The notes under the pieces are model-generated. The model ran no database searches. It was given only the letters and a program-made list of their open reading frames with translations, and was not told the DNA's origin. This document shows positions 34,197 through 43,222 of a stretch of DNA of 64,000 nucleotides, piece by piece. How positions within the stretch are numbered: the first letter of the stretch is position 1; every line of letters starts with the position of its first letter. This DNA is from Pseudoalteromonas neustonica (lineage in GTDB: Bacteria > Pseudomonadota > Gammaproteobacteria > Enterobacterales > Alteromonadaceae). Both the position numbers and the translations under genes were made by a program. The stretch spans positions 1 to 64,000 of the forward strand of contig NZ_BDDS01000005.1 in assembly GCF_001653135.1 (NCBI RefSeq), written 5' to 3'.

Positions 34197-36251
34197 ATGT
34201 TGATTCAATTAGGTGAGTATTATTTAGACACAGACGAAATGTCTCTTCGAGTTAATGAGCAATCTGTTGTGCTAGAACCAAAAGTTTTTGCTGTATTGAT
34301 GTATTTTATTGAGCATCATGAGCGTTATATATCAATAGATGAATTGCATGAAAATTTATGGAAAGACCGCTGTGTATCAGATGCTGCGGTAAGACGGATT
34401 ATAAGCAAAATTCGCATAGTGTTGAATGATGATCACAAAAATCCTAAATACCTACAATCACTTTCTAAGCGCGGCTATAAATTAATTTGTCCTGTCTCTA
34501 AATTTTCTACATTGTCAGTCTCAGAAGACAGTAAAAAACTGAGCTCCACAGAAAGTAACAACACAAAAAAAACGAAAACTTTTCTGCTTTTTGCAATTAT
34601 AGCTTTATTGATTTCGTTAGCCTATTTTATATATGAAAATATTGATGACGAATCACATGTCGTTACAAAAGTTATAGACTCGATTATCTCTGATAAAAAA
34701 GCGCTGGTAGTTTCAAATGATGGTCGGTTTATCGCATTTACAAGTAAATTAAGCCGTGGAAATGACTATCAAATTTATTTAAAAGATCAAGATAGTCAAA
34801 CAGTAAAAGTGCTAGTTGATGATACAAGGTTACCTGGGGGCTTAGCTTTCTCACGTGATGGAAATTACTTATTCTTCTCTGATAATGTCGGTGATGCAGC
34901 ATCATTAAAGCGGGTAGCTCTTAAAAGTAAAGAATATGAAATAGATGTTTTAGTGACACATTTTTATTTTATCTCTGATGTTTTTATCGATAAAAATGAA
35001 AGTAAGGTTATTTATTTTTCAGCTCAAAAAAGTAGAGAAAGCGCAATGCTTATCTATAAATTCAATACTGACGCTGGTTTGGTAGAAGAAGTGACCTCTG
35101 TCTCTCAAAAAGGAGAACATGATAGCCGAGCTGATATTTCACCAAATTCAGGCAAGTTGGTTGTACTTCGAGTTTATATGGATAGTAAGCGTAATTTTAT
35201 TCGAGTTTTAGATTTAAAGGCGGGCAGTGTACTTTTTCAGTATGATCAAAATGAGGTTATTTATGATGTTCATTGGCTTGATGATGAACACATTGTTTTA
35301 TTAGATGATAAAAAGCTAGCTAAAATAAATGTTAAAACTGGGCGTTTAGATGAAATCTCCACTACAGGCCAAGGTATTATCTCACTTGATGTGGTGATCC
35401 CAAACATGCTGTTTGCTATTAGAGATACCTATGGAATCAGTACAATTACTGAGAAAAAATTGCCGTTAAGTAATTTTAAAGATATCGAATTGTTTCGCAG
35501 TGAGCAATCAGGGCAACGTCGTATTGTAGATTATCAACCATTGGGAGATAAGGTTTGGGCGATCGAGAAACTAAAAGGTATAAGCGATTTAGCTTCTTAT
35601 AAAAAACAAAAGCCAAAGGAAAAGGTGGTGTTTTTAAGTACGAAAAAGTCGCTTGAGCTGATAGCACCCTCTCTGTCAGGGCAATATGTATTAATTAAAC
35701 TCCAAGGTCGTATCGCCATACTCAGTACGCTTAATAATAATCTGACCTATATATCTAAAACGGATGAATTAATTGGCGATATTGCTTTCTCAGAAGATGA
35801 AAAATCTATTTTTTACACCAGAAAAAGTAATGGTGAATGGTTGGTTTTTGAATACTCTATTAAGGAAGAAACAGAATCCATTCTTTTTGAGGGATATCGT
35901 TTCGTCCGACAATTTAAAGGCGGTTATATCTTAGGTGATAATACAGGCAAGTTGTCTCGTTTTAATGTTAATTTAAAAACAATAAAACCACTGCAGATAA
36001 CTGTTTCAAAAGAAAAAAACACTAACTGGGATGTTGTAAACGGTAAAATTTTATGGAGCAGCCACAACTTAATAAATACAACATTCAATGAAATCGATAT
36101 AGATGATGTTGATGGCTCTAGCCTAAGCTCTAAAACGTTTGACTTTAGTGTGATCAGACCAAATTTTTATGTGGACAAAATAAATAATACGGTTGTAGTT
36201 GAACGTTTAGGTAGTAGGACTAGTGAAATAATTACAATTGAAATTCAGTGA
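34197..36251 (+). CDS. membrane-anchored CadC/ToxR-like regulator with propeller sensor
   Basis: 684 residues. A winged-helix DNA-binding domain (about 3-100, ending in SLSKRGYKLICPV) is followed by a linker, a single membrane helix (about 128-147) and a periplasmic domain (about 150-684) of TolB/PD40-like propeller repeats such as VVSNDGRFIAFTS, LAFSRDGNYLFFSD and DISPNSGKLVV. This is the one-component CadC/ToxR plan: a periplasmic sensor acting directly on DNA. It is divergent from exporter 2, its most likely target. The ATG at 34197 is favoured although the ribosome site is weak. A hairpin terminator follows at 36309. Confidence 0.88.
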   Translation: MLIQLGEYYLDTDEMSLRVNEQSVVLEPKVFAVLMYFIEHHERYISIDELHENLWKDRCVSDAAVRRIISKIRIVLNDDHKNPKYLQSLSKRGYKLICPVSKFSTLSVSEDSKKLSSTESNNTKKTKTFLLFAIIALLISLAYFIYENIDDESHVVTKVIDSIISDKKALVVSNDGRFIAFTSKLSRGNDYQIYLKDQDSQTVKVLVDDTRLPGGLAFSRDGNYLFFSDNVGDAASLKRVALKSKEYEIDVLVTHFYFISDVFIDKNESKVIYFSAQKSRESAMLIYKFNTDAGLVEEVTSVSQKGEHDSRADISPNSGKLVVLRVYMDSKRNFIRVLDLKAGSVLFQYDQNEVIYDVHWLDDEHIVLLDDKKLAKINVKTGRLDEISTTGQGIISLDVVIPNMLFAIRDTYGISTITEKKLPLSNFKDIELFRSEQSGQRRIVDYQPLGDKVWAIEKLKGISDLASYKKQKPKEKVVFLSTKKSLELIAPSLSGQYVLIKLQGRIAILSTLNNNLTYISKTDELIGDIAFSEDEKSIFYTRKSNGEWLVFEYSIKEETESILFEGYRFVRQFKGGYILGDNTGKLSRFNVNLKTIKPLQITVSKEKNTNWDVVNGKILWSSHNLINTTFNEIDIDDVDGSSLSSKTFDFSVIRPNFYVDKINNTVVVERLGSRTSEIITIEIQ

Positions 36252-36308
36252 GTGATTGTAATGCAATAGTTTTAAATGCGTTTTAAATCCACTGTTTTGG
36301 GGTTAATT

Positions 36309-36332
36309 AAAAGCGCATTTTGCGCTTTTTTT
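36309..36332 (+). terminator. terminator of the CadC-like gene
   Basis: AAAAGCGCA, a two-base loop, then TTGCGCTTTTTTT: an intrinsic terminator about 57 bases past the stop. Confidence 0.88.
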
Positions 36333-36356
36333 GAACTACGGCTTGCCATTTTATTA

Positions 36357-36392
36357 GTTTCGTTTAAAATCTTGTAACTTTCGAAACGAAAC
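36357..36392 (+). promoter_or_regulatory. operator-like inverted repeat upstream of the DeoR gene
   Basis: GTTTCGTTT at 36357-36365 and AAACGAAAC at 36384-36392 form a perfect 9-base inverted repeat ending 15 bases before the ATG. DeoR-family operators commonly contain TTTCGTTT-like half-sites, so autoregulation is likely. I do not see a second copy just upstream of glmS. Confidence 0.65.
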
Positions 36393-36407
36393 TTAATAAA
36401 TTACTTT

Positions 36408-37178
36408 ATGACCAAACGAAACACTCAGCAACGTCGCCATACAATACTTAGCCAAGTAAATGAGCTAGGAGAAGTTGCTGTTGAAGCATTGGCTGAACAA
36501 TTTCAAACCTCTGAAGTAACGATTCGTAAAGATCTCACCGCGCTTGAAAAAAGTGGACTATTATTACGCCGCTACGGTGGAGCAATTGCACTACCTCAAG
36601 AGATAGTTGCAAATAGCGATGAGAAAAGCGATTCACTTCGCAAAATGGCAATTGCACAAGCGGCTAGTAACCTTATAAAAGATCACAACCGCATTATTAT
36701 AGATAGCGGCCGTACTACAGCAGCGATGATCCCTGAACTTGCTAAAAAACGAGGTTTAGTGGTGATGACCAATGCAATAAACGTAGCTAACCGTTTGCTT
36801 TCTTTAGAAAATGAACCAACACTTTTGATGACCGGTGGCACCTGGGACCCTCATTCAGAATCCTTTCAGGGGCAAGTAGCTGAAAACGTTTTGCGCTCGT
36901 ATGATTTTGATCAGCTTTTTATTGGTGCCGATGGCATCGATGTTGAAAGAGGCACTACCACCTTTAACGAGTTAGTAGGGCTTAGCCAAGTAATGGCTGA
37001 GGCGGCTCGAGAGGTAATCGTGCTAGTTGAGTCTGAAAAAATAGGTCGTCGAATTCCTAATTTAGAACTACCTTGGCAACGCGTTACAACTTTAATTACC
37101 GATAGCAACTTGGCGCTTGATACTCGCCAAGCAATTGAAGCATGTGGCGTGCAGTTGATCTGCGCTGAGGTAAATTGA
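36408..37178 (+). CDS. DeoR family transcriptional regulator
   Basis: 256 residues. The N-terminal HTH (about 6-58, with EALAEQFQTSEVTIRKDLTALE) matches DeoR regulators. The C-terminal sugar-phosphate sensor (about 75-235) shows DSGRTTAAMIPEL, NAINVANRLL and FIGADGID. The gene immediately precedes glmS on the same strand with a 123-base gap, an arrangement that suggests control of hexosamine synthesis by an amino-sugar phosphate. The ligand is inferred from context only. A perfect inverted repeat of DeoR type lies upstream of its own start. Confidence 0.88.
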   Translation: MTKRNTQQRRHTILSQVNELGEVAVEALAEQFQTSEVTIRKDLTALEKSGLLLRRYGGAIALPQEIVANSDEKSDSLRKMAIAQAASNLIKDHNRIIIDSGRTTAAMIPELAKKRGLVVMTNAINVANRLLSLENEPTLLMTGGTWDPHSESFQGQVAENVLRSYDFDQLFIGADGIDVERGTTTFNELVGLSQVMAEAAREVIVLVESEKIGRRIPNLELPWQRVTTLITDSNLALDTRQAIEACGVQLICAEVN

Positions 37179-37301
37179 CCTGAAAAGGTAATAATTTCAG
37201 CTCATAATAGGCCGACAACACCAATTATGGGCATTTAATATTTAACAACACATACAACCCAAGGTGAATACATTGGGTAACGTGCAAAAATGGAGAATAC
37301 T

Positions 37302-39122
37302 ATGTGTGGAATCGTTGGGGCAGTTGCAGAACGCCCAGTAAATAAAATTTTAGTTGAAGGTTTAAAACGTCTAGAGTACCGCGGGTACGACTCAGCTGGC
37401 GTTGCACTTTTAAACGGCAATACGCTAAATACCGTAAAAGCGGTTGGTAAAGTAGTAAACCTTGAAAACGCACTTAATGAAGCGGGCGTTAAAGGCACTA
37501 CCGGCATCGCGCATACACGTTGGGCTACTCACGGCAGCGTGACTGAAGCAAATGCGCATCCGCACATTTCAAATAGCGAAATTGCCTTAGTACATAACGG
37601 TATTATTGAAAACCACGCAAGCTTGCGTGAAGCGCTTAAAGGCGACGGTTACGAGTTTTTATCAGACACCGACACAGAAGTAATGGTGCACTTAATTCAT
37701 CAACTTCGCCAGCAACACACAACCTTGCTTGCAGCAGTTCAAGCCGCTGTAAAACAGTTTGATGGCGCATTTGGTACAGTGGTATTTGATAAAGCCAACG
37801 ATAACGAAATTATCGTAGCGCGTTCAGGCAGCCCACTTGTAATAGGCTTAGGCCTTGGCGAAAACTTTATTGCCTCTGACCAGTTAGCATTATTACCAGT
37901 AACACGCAGCTTTATTTACCTTGAAGAAGGCGATGTAGCGCGTATTACTCGTGACACCGTGGAAATTTTTGATGTAGACGGCAACGCCGTTGAACGTGAA
38001 GTGATTGAGTCAAACATCACCCAAGATGCGTCAGGCAAAGGTGAATACCGTCACTACATGCTTAAAGAAATTTACGAACAGCCACTTGCTGTACGTAATA
38101 CACTAGAAGGGCGTTTAAATGATGACCGCGTTGCCATTGATGCCTTTGGCGACAGCGCACAGCAAATATTTAAAGACGTAAAACACGTACAAATTATTGC
38201 CTGTGGTACGTCTTATCATTCAGGTATGGTTGCCCGCTACTGGCTTGAGCAATTTGCAGGCGTAAGCTGTAATGTAGAGATTGCCTCTGAGTTCCGCTAT
38301 CGCGAGTCTTTCGTGCATGAAAATAGCCTACTAGTGACAATTTCACAATCAGGTGAAACAGCCGATACGCTAGCGGCACTTCGTTTAGCTAAACAGCAAG
38401 GTTACATGGCTTCAATGACCATTTGTAACGTACCGGGCTCATCACTTGTACGAGAATCAGATCTCGCCTTTATGACTAAAGCAGGCGCTGAAATTGGCGT
38501 AGCTTCTACTAAAGCATTTACTACACAACTAGTTGGTTTGTTAATGCTTACAGCATCTATAGCGCAAGAAAAAGGCTTGGATCAAAGCACTATTGTGAAC
38601 ACGATTAAAGCCTTACCAAACAAATTAGAAGAAGCATTATTACTCGCTGATGGCATTGCAGACTTAGCTGAAGAGTTTGCCGACAAGCACCACTCACTGT
38701 TTTTAGGCCGTGGTTCACAATACCCAATCGCGATGGAAGGCGCGCTTAAACTTAAAGAGATTTCATACATTCATGCAGAAGCATACGCAGCAGGCGAGCT
38801 AAAACATGGCCCACTTGCGTTGATTGACGCCGACATGCCAATTATTGTTGTAGCACCAAACAACGAATTGCTTGAAAAGCTTAAATCAAACGTAGAAGAA
38901 GTACGTGCTCGCGGCGGTATTATCTATGTATTCGCGGATAAAGATTCACACTTTGAGTCAGACGACACAATGCGCGTTATCAACGTAAACCACGTAGATG
39001 ACGTGATTGCCCCAGTGGTATATACAATTCCACTACAGTTGCTGTCGTACTACGTAGCAGTAATTAAAGGCACTGACGTAGACCAACCACGCAACCTAGC
39101 AAAATCGGTTACTGTTGAGTAA
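37302..39122 (+). CDS. glmS: glutamine--fructose-6-phosphate aminotransferase (isomerizing)
   Basis: 606 residues. GlmS makes glucosamine 6-phosphate from fructose 6-phosphate and glutamine, the first step to UDP-GlcNAc for peptidoglycan and LPS. The start at 37302 gives MCGIVGA, placing the N-terminal nucleophile Cys2 that is exposed after Met removal; the frame extends four codons further up, but that start would bury it. The glutaminase domain (about 1-220) includes HTRWATHG and HNGIIENH; two SIS domains follow ([27 protein letters not shown]), and the end [13 protein letters not shown] is invariant. GGAGAATACT precedes the start and a terminator follows. Confidence 0.97.
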   Translation: MCGIVGAVAERPVNKILVEGLKRLEYRGYDSAGVALLNGNTLNTVKAVGKVVNLENALNEAGVKGTTGIAHTRWATHGSVTEANAHPHISNSEIALVHNGIIENHASLREALKGDGYEFLSDTDTEVMVHLIHQLRQQHTTLLAAVQAAVKQFDGAFGTVVFDKANDNEIIVARSGSPLVIGLGLGENFIASDQLALLPVTRSFIYLEEGDVARITRDTVEIFDVDGNAVEREVIESNITQDASGKGEYRHYMLKEIYEQPLAVRNTLEGRLNDDRVAIDAFGDSAQQIFKDVKHVQIIACGTSYHSGMVARYWLEQFAGVSCNVEIASEFRYRESFVHENSLLVTISQSGETADTLAALRLAKQQGYMASMTICNVPGSSLVRESDLAFMTKAGAEIGVASTKAFTTQLVGLLMLTASIAQEKGLDQSTIVNTIKALPNKLEEALLLADGIADLAEEFADKHHSLFLGRGSQYPIAMEGALKLKEISYIHAEAYAAGELKHGPLALIDADMPIIVVAPNNELLEKLKSNVEEVRARGGIIYVFADKDSHFESDDTMRVINVNHVDDVIAPVVYTIPLQLLSYYVAVIKGTDVDQPRNLAKSVTVE

Positions 39123-39154
39123 AATCAATGGGTTAATAAAACTTTATTAATTTT

Positions 39155-39181
39155 AAAAAAAGCGCATTGAGCGCTTTTTTT
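39155..39181 (+). terminator. glmS terminator
   Basis: AAAAAAAGCGC, loop ATTGA, then GCGCTTTTTTT, about 33 bases past the glmS stop. Confidence 0.9.
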
Positions 39182-39234
39182 GTTCCTGAAACTCTGTTAG
39201 CTTAAGTAACTCATTATTCTCTAAGGGATTAGTT

Positions 39235-40425
39235 ATGCGTTTACTCACCGCTCTGTACTTTGTTAGTTTTTGTATTTTTAGTTCACACAGTGCCTTTGCA
39301 CAATCTGATGTTAAACAACAAACCGCTGATTACTCTGTGCACACGCACACGATTAAATCGGCTGTATTAAACGAACAGCGCACCGTTGTAGTTCAGTTGC
39401 CTAAAAGCTATCAAGCTGAGCCAAATAAGGTGTATCCAGTTATTTATCGCTTAGATGGAGCGGGTAATATACCGCTTGCTAGTGCTATTATTGAGCGTTT
39501 ACAAAATGATAATCGTGCGCCTGAGGTTATTATTGTCGCTATTGAAAACACTAATCGACTTAGAGATATGTATCCTACAGTGAATAAAGAGCCGCAAGGT
39601 CCGGTTGGCGAAGGGGGCGGCGCAGCAAAATTTTTAGCGTTCTTTGAACAAGATCTTATTCCTTTAGTTAATAATAATTATCGTACGCATGACTATAAAG
39701 TGATTTCTGGCGCATCTGCTGGTGGTGTATTTGCGCTGTATGCGTTGCAGGCAAATCCTGAACTGTTTCAAGCGCATATTGCTTATAGCCCTGCGGTTTG
39801 GTGGAATTATGGCGCAATGGTAAAAAGCACAAAATCGTTTATAACTAAAAACAAAGAGCTTAACAGCTACGTTTACATCAATATTGGCGAAGAAGCCGGC
39901 ATAATGCGTGAAAGGTATGATGAACTACAGCAATCACTACAATCGCCTAAAGTGCGGGGGTTACGCTTTTTTAATGATGCGTTTGATGGCATCTCGCATA
40001 ACCTGACTTCCGCTGCTGGGGCATTTAATGCCTATTACCACTTATTTCTACCTAAGCAAATGCCAATGAGTGCTTTAACTGACGATTTAGCCTCTATTGA
40101 TGTTTATTATCAAAACTTATCTCAGCAATGGGGCGAGCAAATTTCGCCACCAGATCGTGCTGTTAGATCACTCGGTTATAACTTAACGGGAAGCAAGCAG
40201 TTTACTCGTGCAATTGAGGTGTTTAAGTACAATTTAAAAAACCACCCAAAATCAGTCGATGCGCTTTCAGCCCTATCTTATGGCTATGAAATGCAAGGTG
40301 ACACTCGCCAAGCGCTTGCACAGATGGAATCTGCTTTAGCGATTGCAGATGACTCATATCCTTATGTAGATTACTTACAAGATACACGCATTCGGCTAGA
40401 AGCTCAGCTTAATAAAAACCTGTAA
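39235..40425 (+). CDS. secreted esterase-D-like alpha/beta hydrolase
   Basis: 396 residues. A signal peptide (about 1-22, ending SAFA) directs export. The hydrolase domain (about 35-275) has the nucleophile elbow GASAG with Ser161, VIYRLDGAGN early and a probable catalytic His in DGISHNLTS. It belongs to the putative esterase family with enterochelin esterase and esterase D. Residues about 320-390 form a TPR-like tail (NHPKSVDALSALSYGYEMQGDTRQALAQMESAL). The substrate is unknown; an iron-siderophore role is possible but the neighbours give no support. It stands alone downstream of the glmS terminator. Confidence 0.85.
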   Translation: MRLLTALYFVSFCIFSSHSAFAQSDVKQQTADYSVHTHTIKSAVLNEQRTVVVQLPKSYQAEPNKVYPVIYRLDGAGNIPLASAIIERLQNDNRAPEVIIVAIENTNRLRDMYPTVNKEPQGPVGEGGGAAKFLAFFEQDLIPLVNNNYRTHDYKVISGASAGGVFALYALQANPELFQAHIAYSPAVWWNYGAMVKSTKSFITKNKELNSYVYINIGEEAGIMRERYDELQQSLQSPKVRGLRFFNDAFDGISHNLTSAAGAFNAYYHLFLPKQMPMSALTDDLASIDVYYQNLSQQWGEQISPPDRAVRSLGYNLTGSKQFTRAIEVFKYNLKNHPKSVDALSALSYGYEMQGDTRQALAQMESALAIADDSYPYVDYLQDTRIRLEAQLNKNL

Positions 40426-40502
40426 TATAAGCAGGTACTTAATTTTTCGATATTTTATCGATAAAAAGTCCTATTATGCATCCAGTAGTTCTAAATGATT
40501 TT

Positions 40503-41297
40503 TTAAATTTTCAACGTTAAGTTATGAGCTAAGCTATCGCGACGATATTTACTCGGGGTCTGATTAAATAATTTTTTAAATGCGTAAATGTAAGCTGAAT
40601 CAGAGGTATAGCCTAACTCTAATGCAATATCTTGAATCGAGCCCTTTGAATCCAAAAGTTGTAAAGATAAAACGAGTCTTATATTTTGCCGCCACAATGA
40701 GAAAGATTGATTAAATTCTTTTGCGCAAACTCTCGATAAAGTGCGTTCTGATGCCCCTACTTTTTTAGCCCATTCTTTTAGCGTGAATGACAAATCAGGT
40801 TGTTGCTTAAGTTGTTTGAAAATTGCTAGCAGGCGTTTATCGGTTGGCAGTAATAATGGGATGTCATAACTATTAGCCATGACAGTTTGATCTCTGAGCA
40901 CTAGTAATAAATGAGTAGTATTGGATTCTGATTGTTGGCTCATTTCATTTTCAAACAAGAGCAATATGAGCTGTTTAATGAATGGAGTTACAAGGCAGGA
41001 TTTAGCTTCACTTGCATACTCTACCCATACATCAGGATTAAGATAAATGGCTAAAAACTCAGTATTCGTAACTGCTACAGATTTATGAGACGTGTTTGCG
41101 GGTATGTATAGCATTGCATTGTGAGGCACGATTATGCTTTTACCACCAATGCTTGATTGTAGTAAACCTTTAAATGGGAATACTATTTGATGCCATGGGT
41201 GTGAGTGAAAATCATCAACGTAACCAGCAGGCATATGAATTGTTTTTGTTATTAGCTGTTTATGAGTATAACTTTGGATTAGCTCGTTAGCTTGCAT
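40503..41297 (-). CDS. AraC family transcriptional regulator
   Basis: 264 residues. The N-terminal half is a cupin-like sensor (HMPAGYVDDFHSHPWHQIVFP with the His pair typical of this class). The C-terminal half (about 165-262) is the double HTH of AraC proteins (LKEWAKKVGASERTLSRVCAKEF and IQDIALELGYTSDSAYIYAFKKLFNQTPSKYRR). It is divergent from the amidotransferase gene at 41395 with about 97 bases between starts, so that gene is the most likely target. Confidence 0.9.
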   Translation of the reverse strand: MQANELIQSYTHKQLITKTIHMPAGYVDDFHSHPWHQIVFPFKGLLQSSIGGKSIIVPHNAMLYIPANTSHKSVAVTNTEFLAIYLNPDVWVEYASEAKSCLVTPFIKQLILLLFENEMSQQSESNTTHLLLVLRDQTVMANSYDIPLLLPTDKRLLAIFKQLKQQPDLSFTLKEWAKKVGASERTLSRVCAKEFNQSFSLWRQNIRLVLSLQLLDSKGSIQDIALELGYTSDSAYIYAFKKLFNQTPSKYRRDSLAHNLTLKI

Positions 41298-41394
41298 GGT
41301 GACGGTTTATCGATGTTTTGTGTCTGTTAGTATAAAACGCATAGCTCTGATTTGGTATATCATCGTGAGCCTCTGTTATTTAAAAGGTAAAAAA

Positions 41395-42099
41395 ATGCAT
41401 ATTCACTTTATTATCCATGAGTATTTTGAAGCGCCAGGTGCATACGAAACTTGGGCTAGAATGCAGGGTTATACTATTAGTTATTCTAAGGTGTATGAAG
41501 GTAGCCCTCTGTTAGATGCGATTAAAGATATTGATATTTTAATTGTAATGGGTGGCCCTCAAAGTCCTAATACAACAATTGAACAATGCCCTTATTTTGA
41601 TGCAAAAGGTGAGCAAGCCCTAATCTTAAAAGCGATTGCGGCTGGGAAAATTGTACTTGGCGTTTGTTTAGGGGCTCAGTTGATTGGCGAAGCATTAGGT
41701 GCTCATTATGAACATAGTCCTGAGCGTGAGATTGGTAAATTTCCAATTACTTTAACACCAGCAGGTTTAGTGCACCCCTTGTTTGAGCACTTCGATAAAG
41801 TGTTAGAAGTCGGTCATTGGCACAATGATATGCCGGGGCTGACACCTGATGCAAAGATCATCGCATATAGCGAGGGCTGCCCAAGGCAAATCGTTGCTTA
41901 TAATGAGCGAGTATTTGGTTTTCAATGTCATATGGAGCTAACTAAAGAGGTTGTAGCCTTGCTAATTGAGCATGATGATCTTAGTGAAACTGCAAAATAC
42001 CGCTTTGTTGAGGAGCCAGAAGTATTACTTGCTCATGACTATGATGCTATGAACCAAAAGATCTATTTATTTTTAGATAAATTAGTAAATACCTATTAG
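41395..42099 (+). CDS. class I glutamine amidotransferase-like protein
   Basis: 234 residues. The GATase1 fold is shown by VMGGPQSP, the nucleophile Cys91 in VLGVCLGAQLIGEALG, and the His179/Glu181 pair in FGFQCHMEL, completing the triad. Stand-alone proteins of this type resemble the glutaminase part of GMP synthase or gamma-glutamyl hydrolases; the acceptor is unknown. I chose the ATG at 41395, preceded by AAAAGGTAA, because the 33 extra upstream codons would overlap the regulator start and do not resemble the family. It is divergent from the AraC regulator. Confidence 0.86.
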   Translation: MHIHFIIHEYFEAPGAYETWARMQGYTISYSKVYEGSPLLDAIKDIDILIVMGGPQSPNTTIEQCPYFDAKGEQALILKAIAAGKIVLGVCLGAQLIGEALGAHYEHSPEREIGKFPITLTPAGLVHPLFEHFDKVLEVGHWHNDMPGLTPDAKIIAYSEGCPRQIVAYNERVFGFQCHMELTKEVVALLIEHDDLSETAKYRFVEEPEVLLAHDYDAMNQKIYLFLDKLVNTY

Positions 42100-42461
42100 C
42101 TCAAAAGTATGTGCTGCGCTGCCTGTTTCTATCGTTTTTCTCTAACCTGAAGTCAGATAGAGTTACTTTAGCCGTCGTGCTATGGTTTTTATTTAGTTAA
42201 ATCAATGAACAACGTCGCTTCGTTTTAACTAGTGGGTCGAATATTTTCATCAAAGCCATTATTAAAACCACTAATCCCTACAGAGTAGCTAATAAACGTG
42301 CCAGAAATACAGGCTTTTTTCGTCATGGCTACAATGTATATATGGCGATATCTGTCTAGCAAAATGATTTAGGTAAAGTACCCAAAATAAGTCCTAAACT
42401 AATAAATAAGTCAGCCGATACAGAAATACTTGAATGCAGAACAACTAAAAAAGGAACTTTT
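42100..42461. other. intergenic region, no feature recognised
   Basis: These 362 bases contain several stop-interrupted frames, no strong hairpin with a T run and no copy of the dispersed repeats or MITE-like elements. The last 30 bases supply the AAAAAAGGAAC ribosome site of the next gene. Confidence 0.5.
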
Positions 42462-43064
42462 ATGACTATTAATTTTAATATTCATCAAGCGGTAAGTCTG
42501 ACTACTACAAATCAACCCAAAGCGCCGATAGCTCCTCAGCAGCAAGTGGCAGATGCTAAAAAAGAGGTAGAACCAGAAGCAGAAGCGATTGCTGCATTTA
42601 CCGGAGGAGCACAAAAAAGCTCACCCTATAGTGCGCTGCTTAATCCTGAAGGCTTTGACTTTAGTAATATGTCGATCAATGAATTCAAAGGGATAGTCGA
42701 TGCGGTGAGAAAACTTGAGTCGGATACACAAAGAGCAAGCGGTAACACAGAAAGCCTCAGAGGAGCATTTTGGGGGGATGTTATGGATGTAAAGGGCTCT
42801 CTTGAAGGGATCAACTTCCAGAACAGAGGTTTTTCTTCAAGTGATAAAATCGATATAACAGCATTTTTTGAACTTGGTGTTAAGGAAGCACAACAAATGC
42901 GAAAAGAGCACCCTCGCTCTTTTAGTAAAGTTGTTGGATATGCGCAGTCTGCTTTATCAACGGTAGAAAAATTAACCTCAGAATCTTTTATTAAAGAATA
43001 TCAAGCTAAGGCCGTTGAGTTCTTAAAAAGCCAAGATACCCCATTGATAAAAACGCAGGCTTAG
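42462..43064 (+). CDS. hypothetical protein, unrecognised
   Basis: 200 residues with a strong AAAAAAGGAAC ribosome site. I do not recognise the family. There is no signal peptide or membrane helix. The first 55 residues are low in complexity and rich in Pro, Gln, Ala and Glu (TTTNQPKAPIAPQQQ, KKEVEPEAEAIAAF) and are probably disordered. Residues about 70-190 look helical (MSINEFKGIVDAVRKLESDT, IDITAFFELGVKEAQQMRKE, YAQSALSTVEKL). No Cys is present. The gene is monocistronic and ends in a GCAGGCTT/AAGCCTGC hairpin that overlaps its stop. Cytoplasmic or secreted without a classical signal; function unknown. Confidence 0.7.
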   Translation: MTINFNIHQAVSLTTTNQPKAPIAPQQQVADAKKEVEPEAEAIAAFTGGAQKSSPYSALLNPEGFDFSNMSINEFKGIVDAVRKLESDTQRASGNTESLRGAFWGDVMDVKGSLEGINFQNRGFSSSDKIDITAFFELGVKEAQQMRKEHPRSFSKVVGYAQSALSTVEKLTSESFIKEYQAKAVEFLKSQDTPLIKTQA

Positions 43065-43222
43065 TTAAGCCTGCGCATGAATAGATTAATTTTCGCGGTA
43101 TTCGTAGCGCACACCACCACACGTGCCATTACCTAAAACACATTAAAATCACTTATCCCTACTTAACGGGCAATAAATACGCTAAAATTGCAGGCTATTT
43201 TTAGTAATGAGCCGCACTTTTT

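Noticed and set aside
37179..37301. glmS ribozyme/riboswitch
   Set aside because: The 123-base gap does not show the known ribozyme core, which is found mainly in Gram-positive bacteria; control by the DeoR protein is more likely.
41296..41394. N-terminal extension of the glutamine amidotransferase
   Set aside because: It overlaps the divergent AraC start, adds a segment unlike the family, and a good ribosome site precedes the ATG at 41395.
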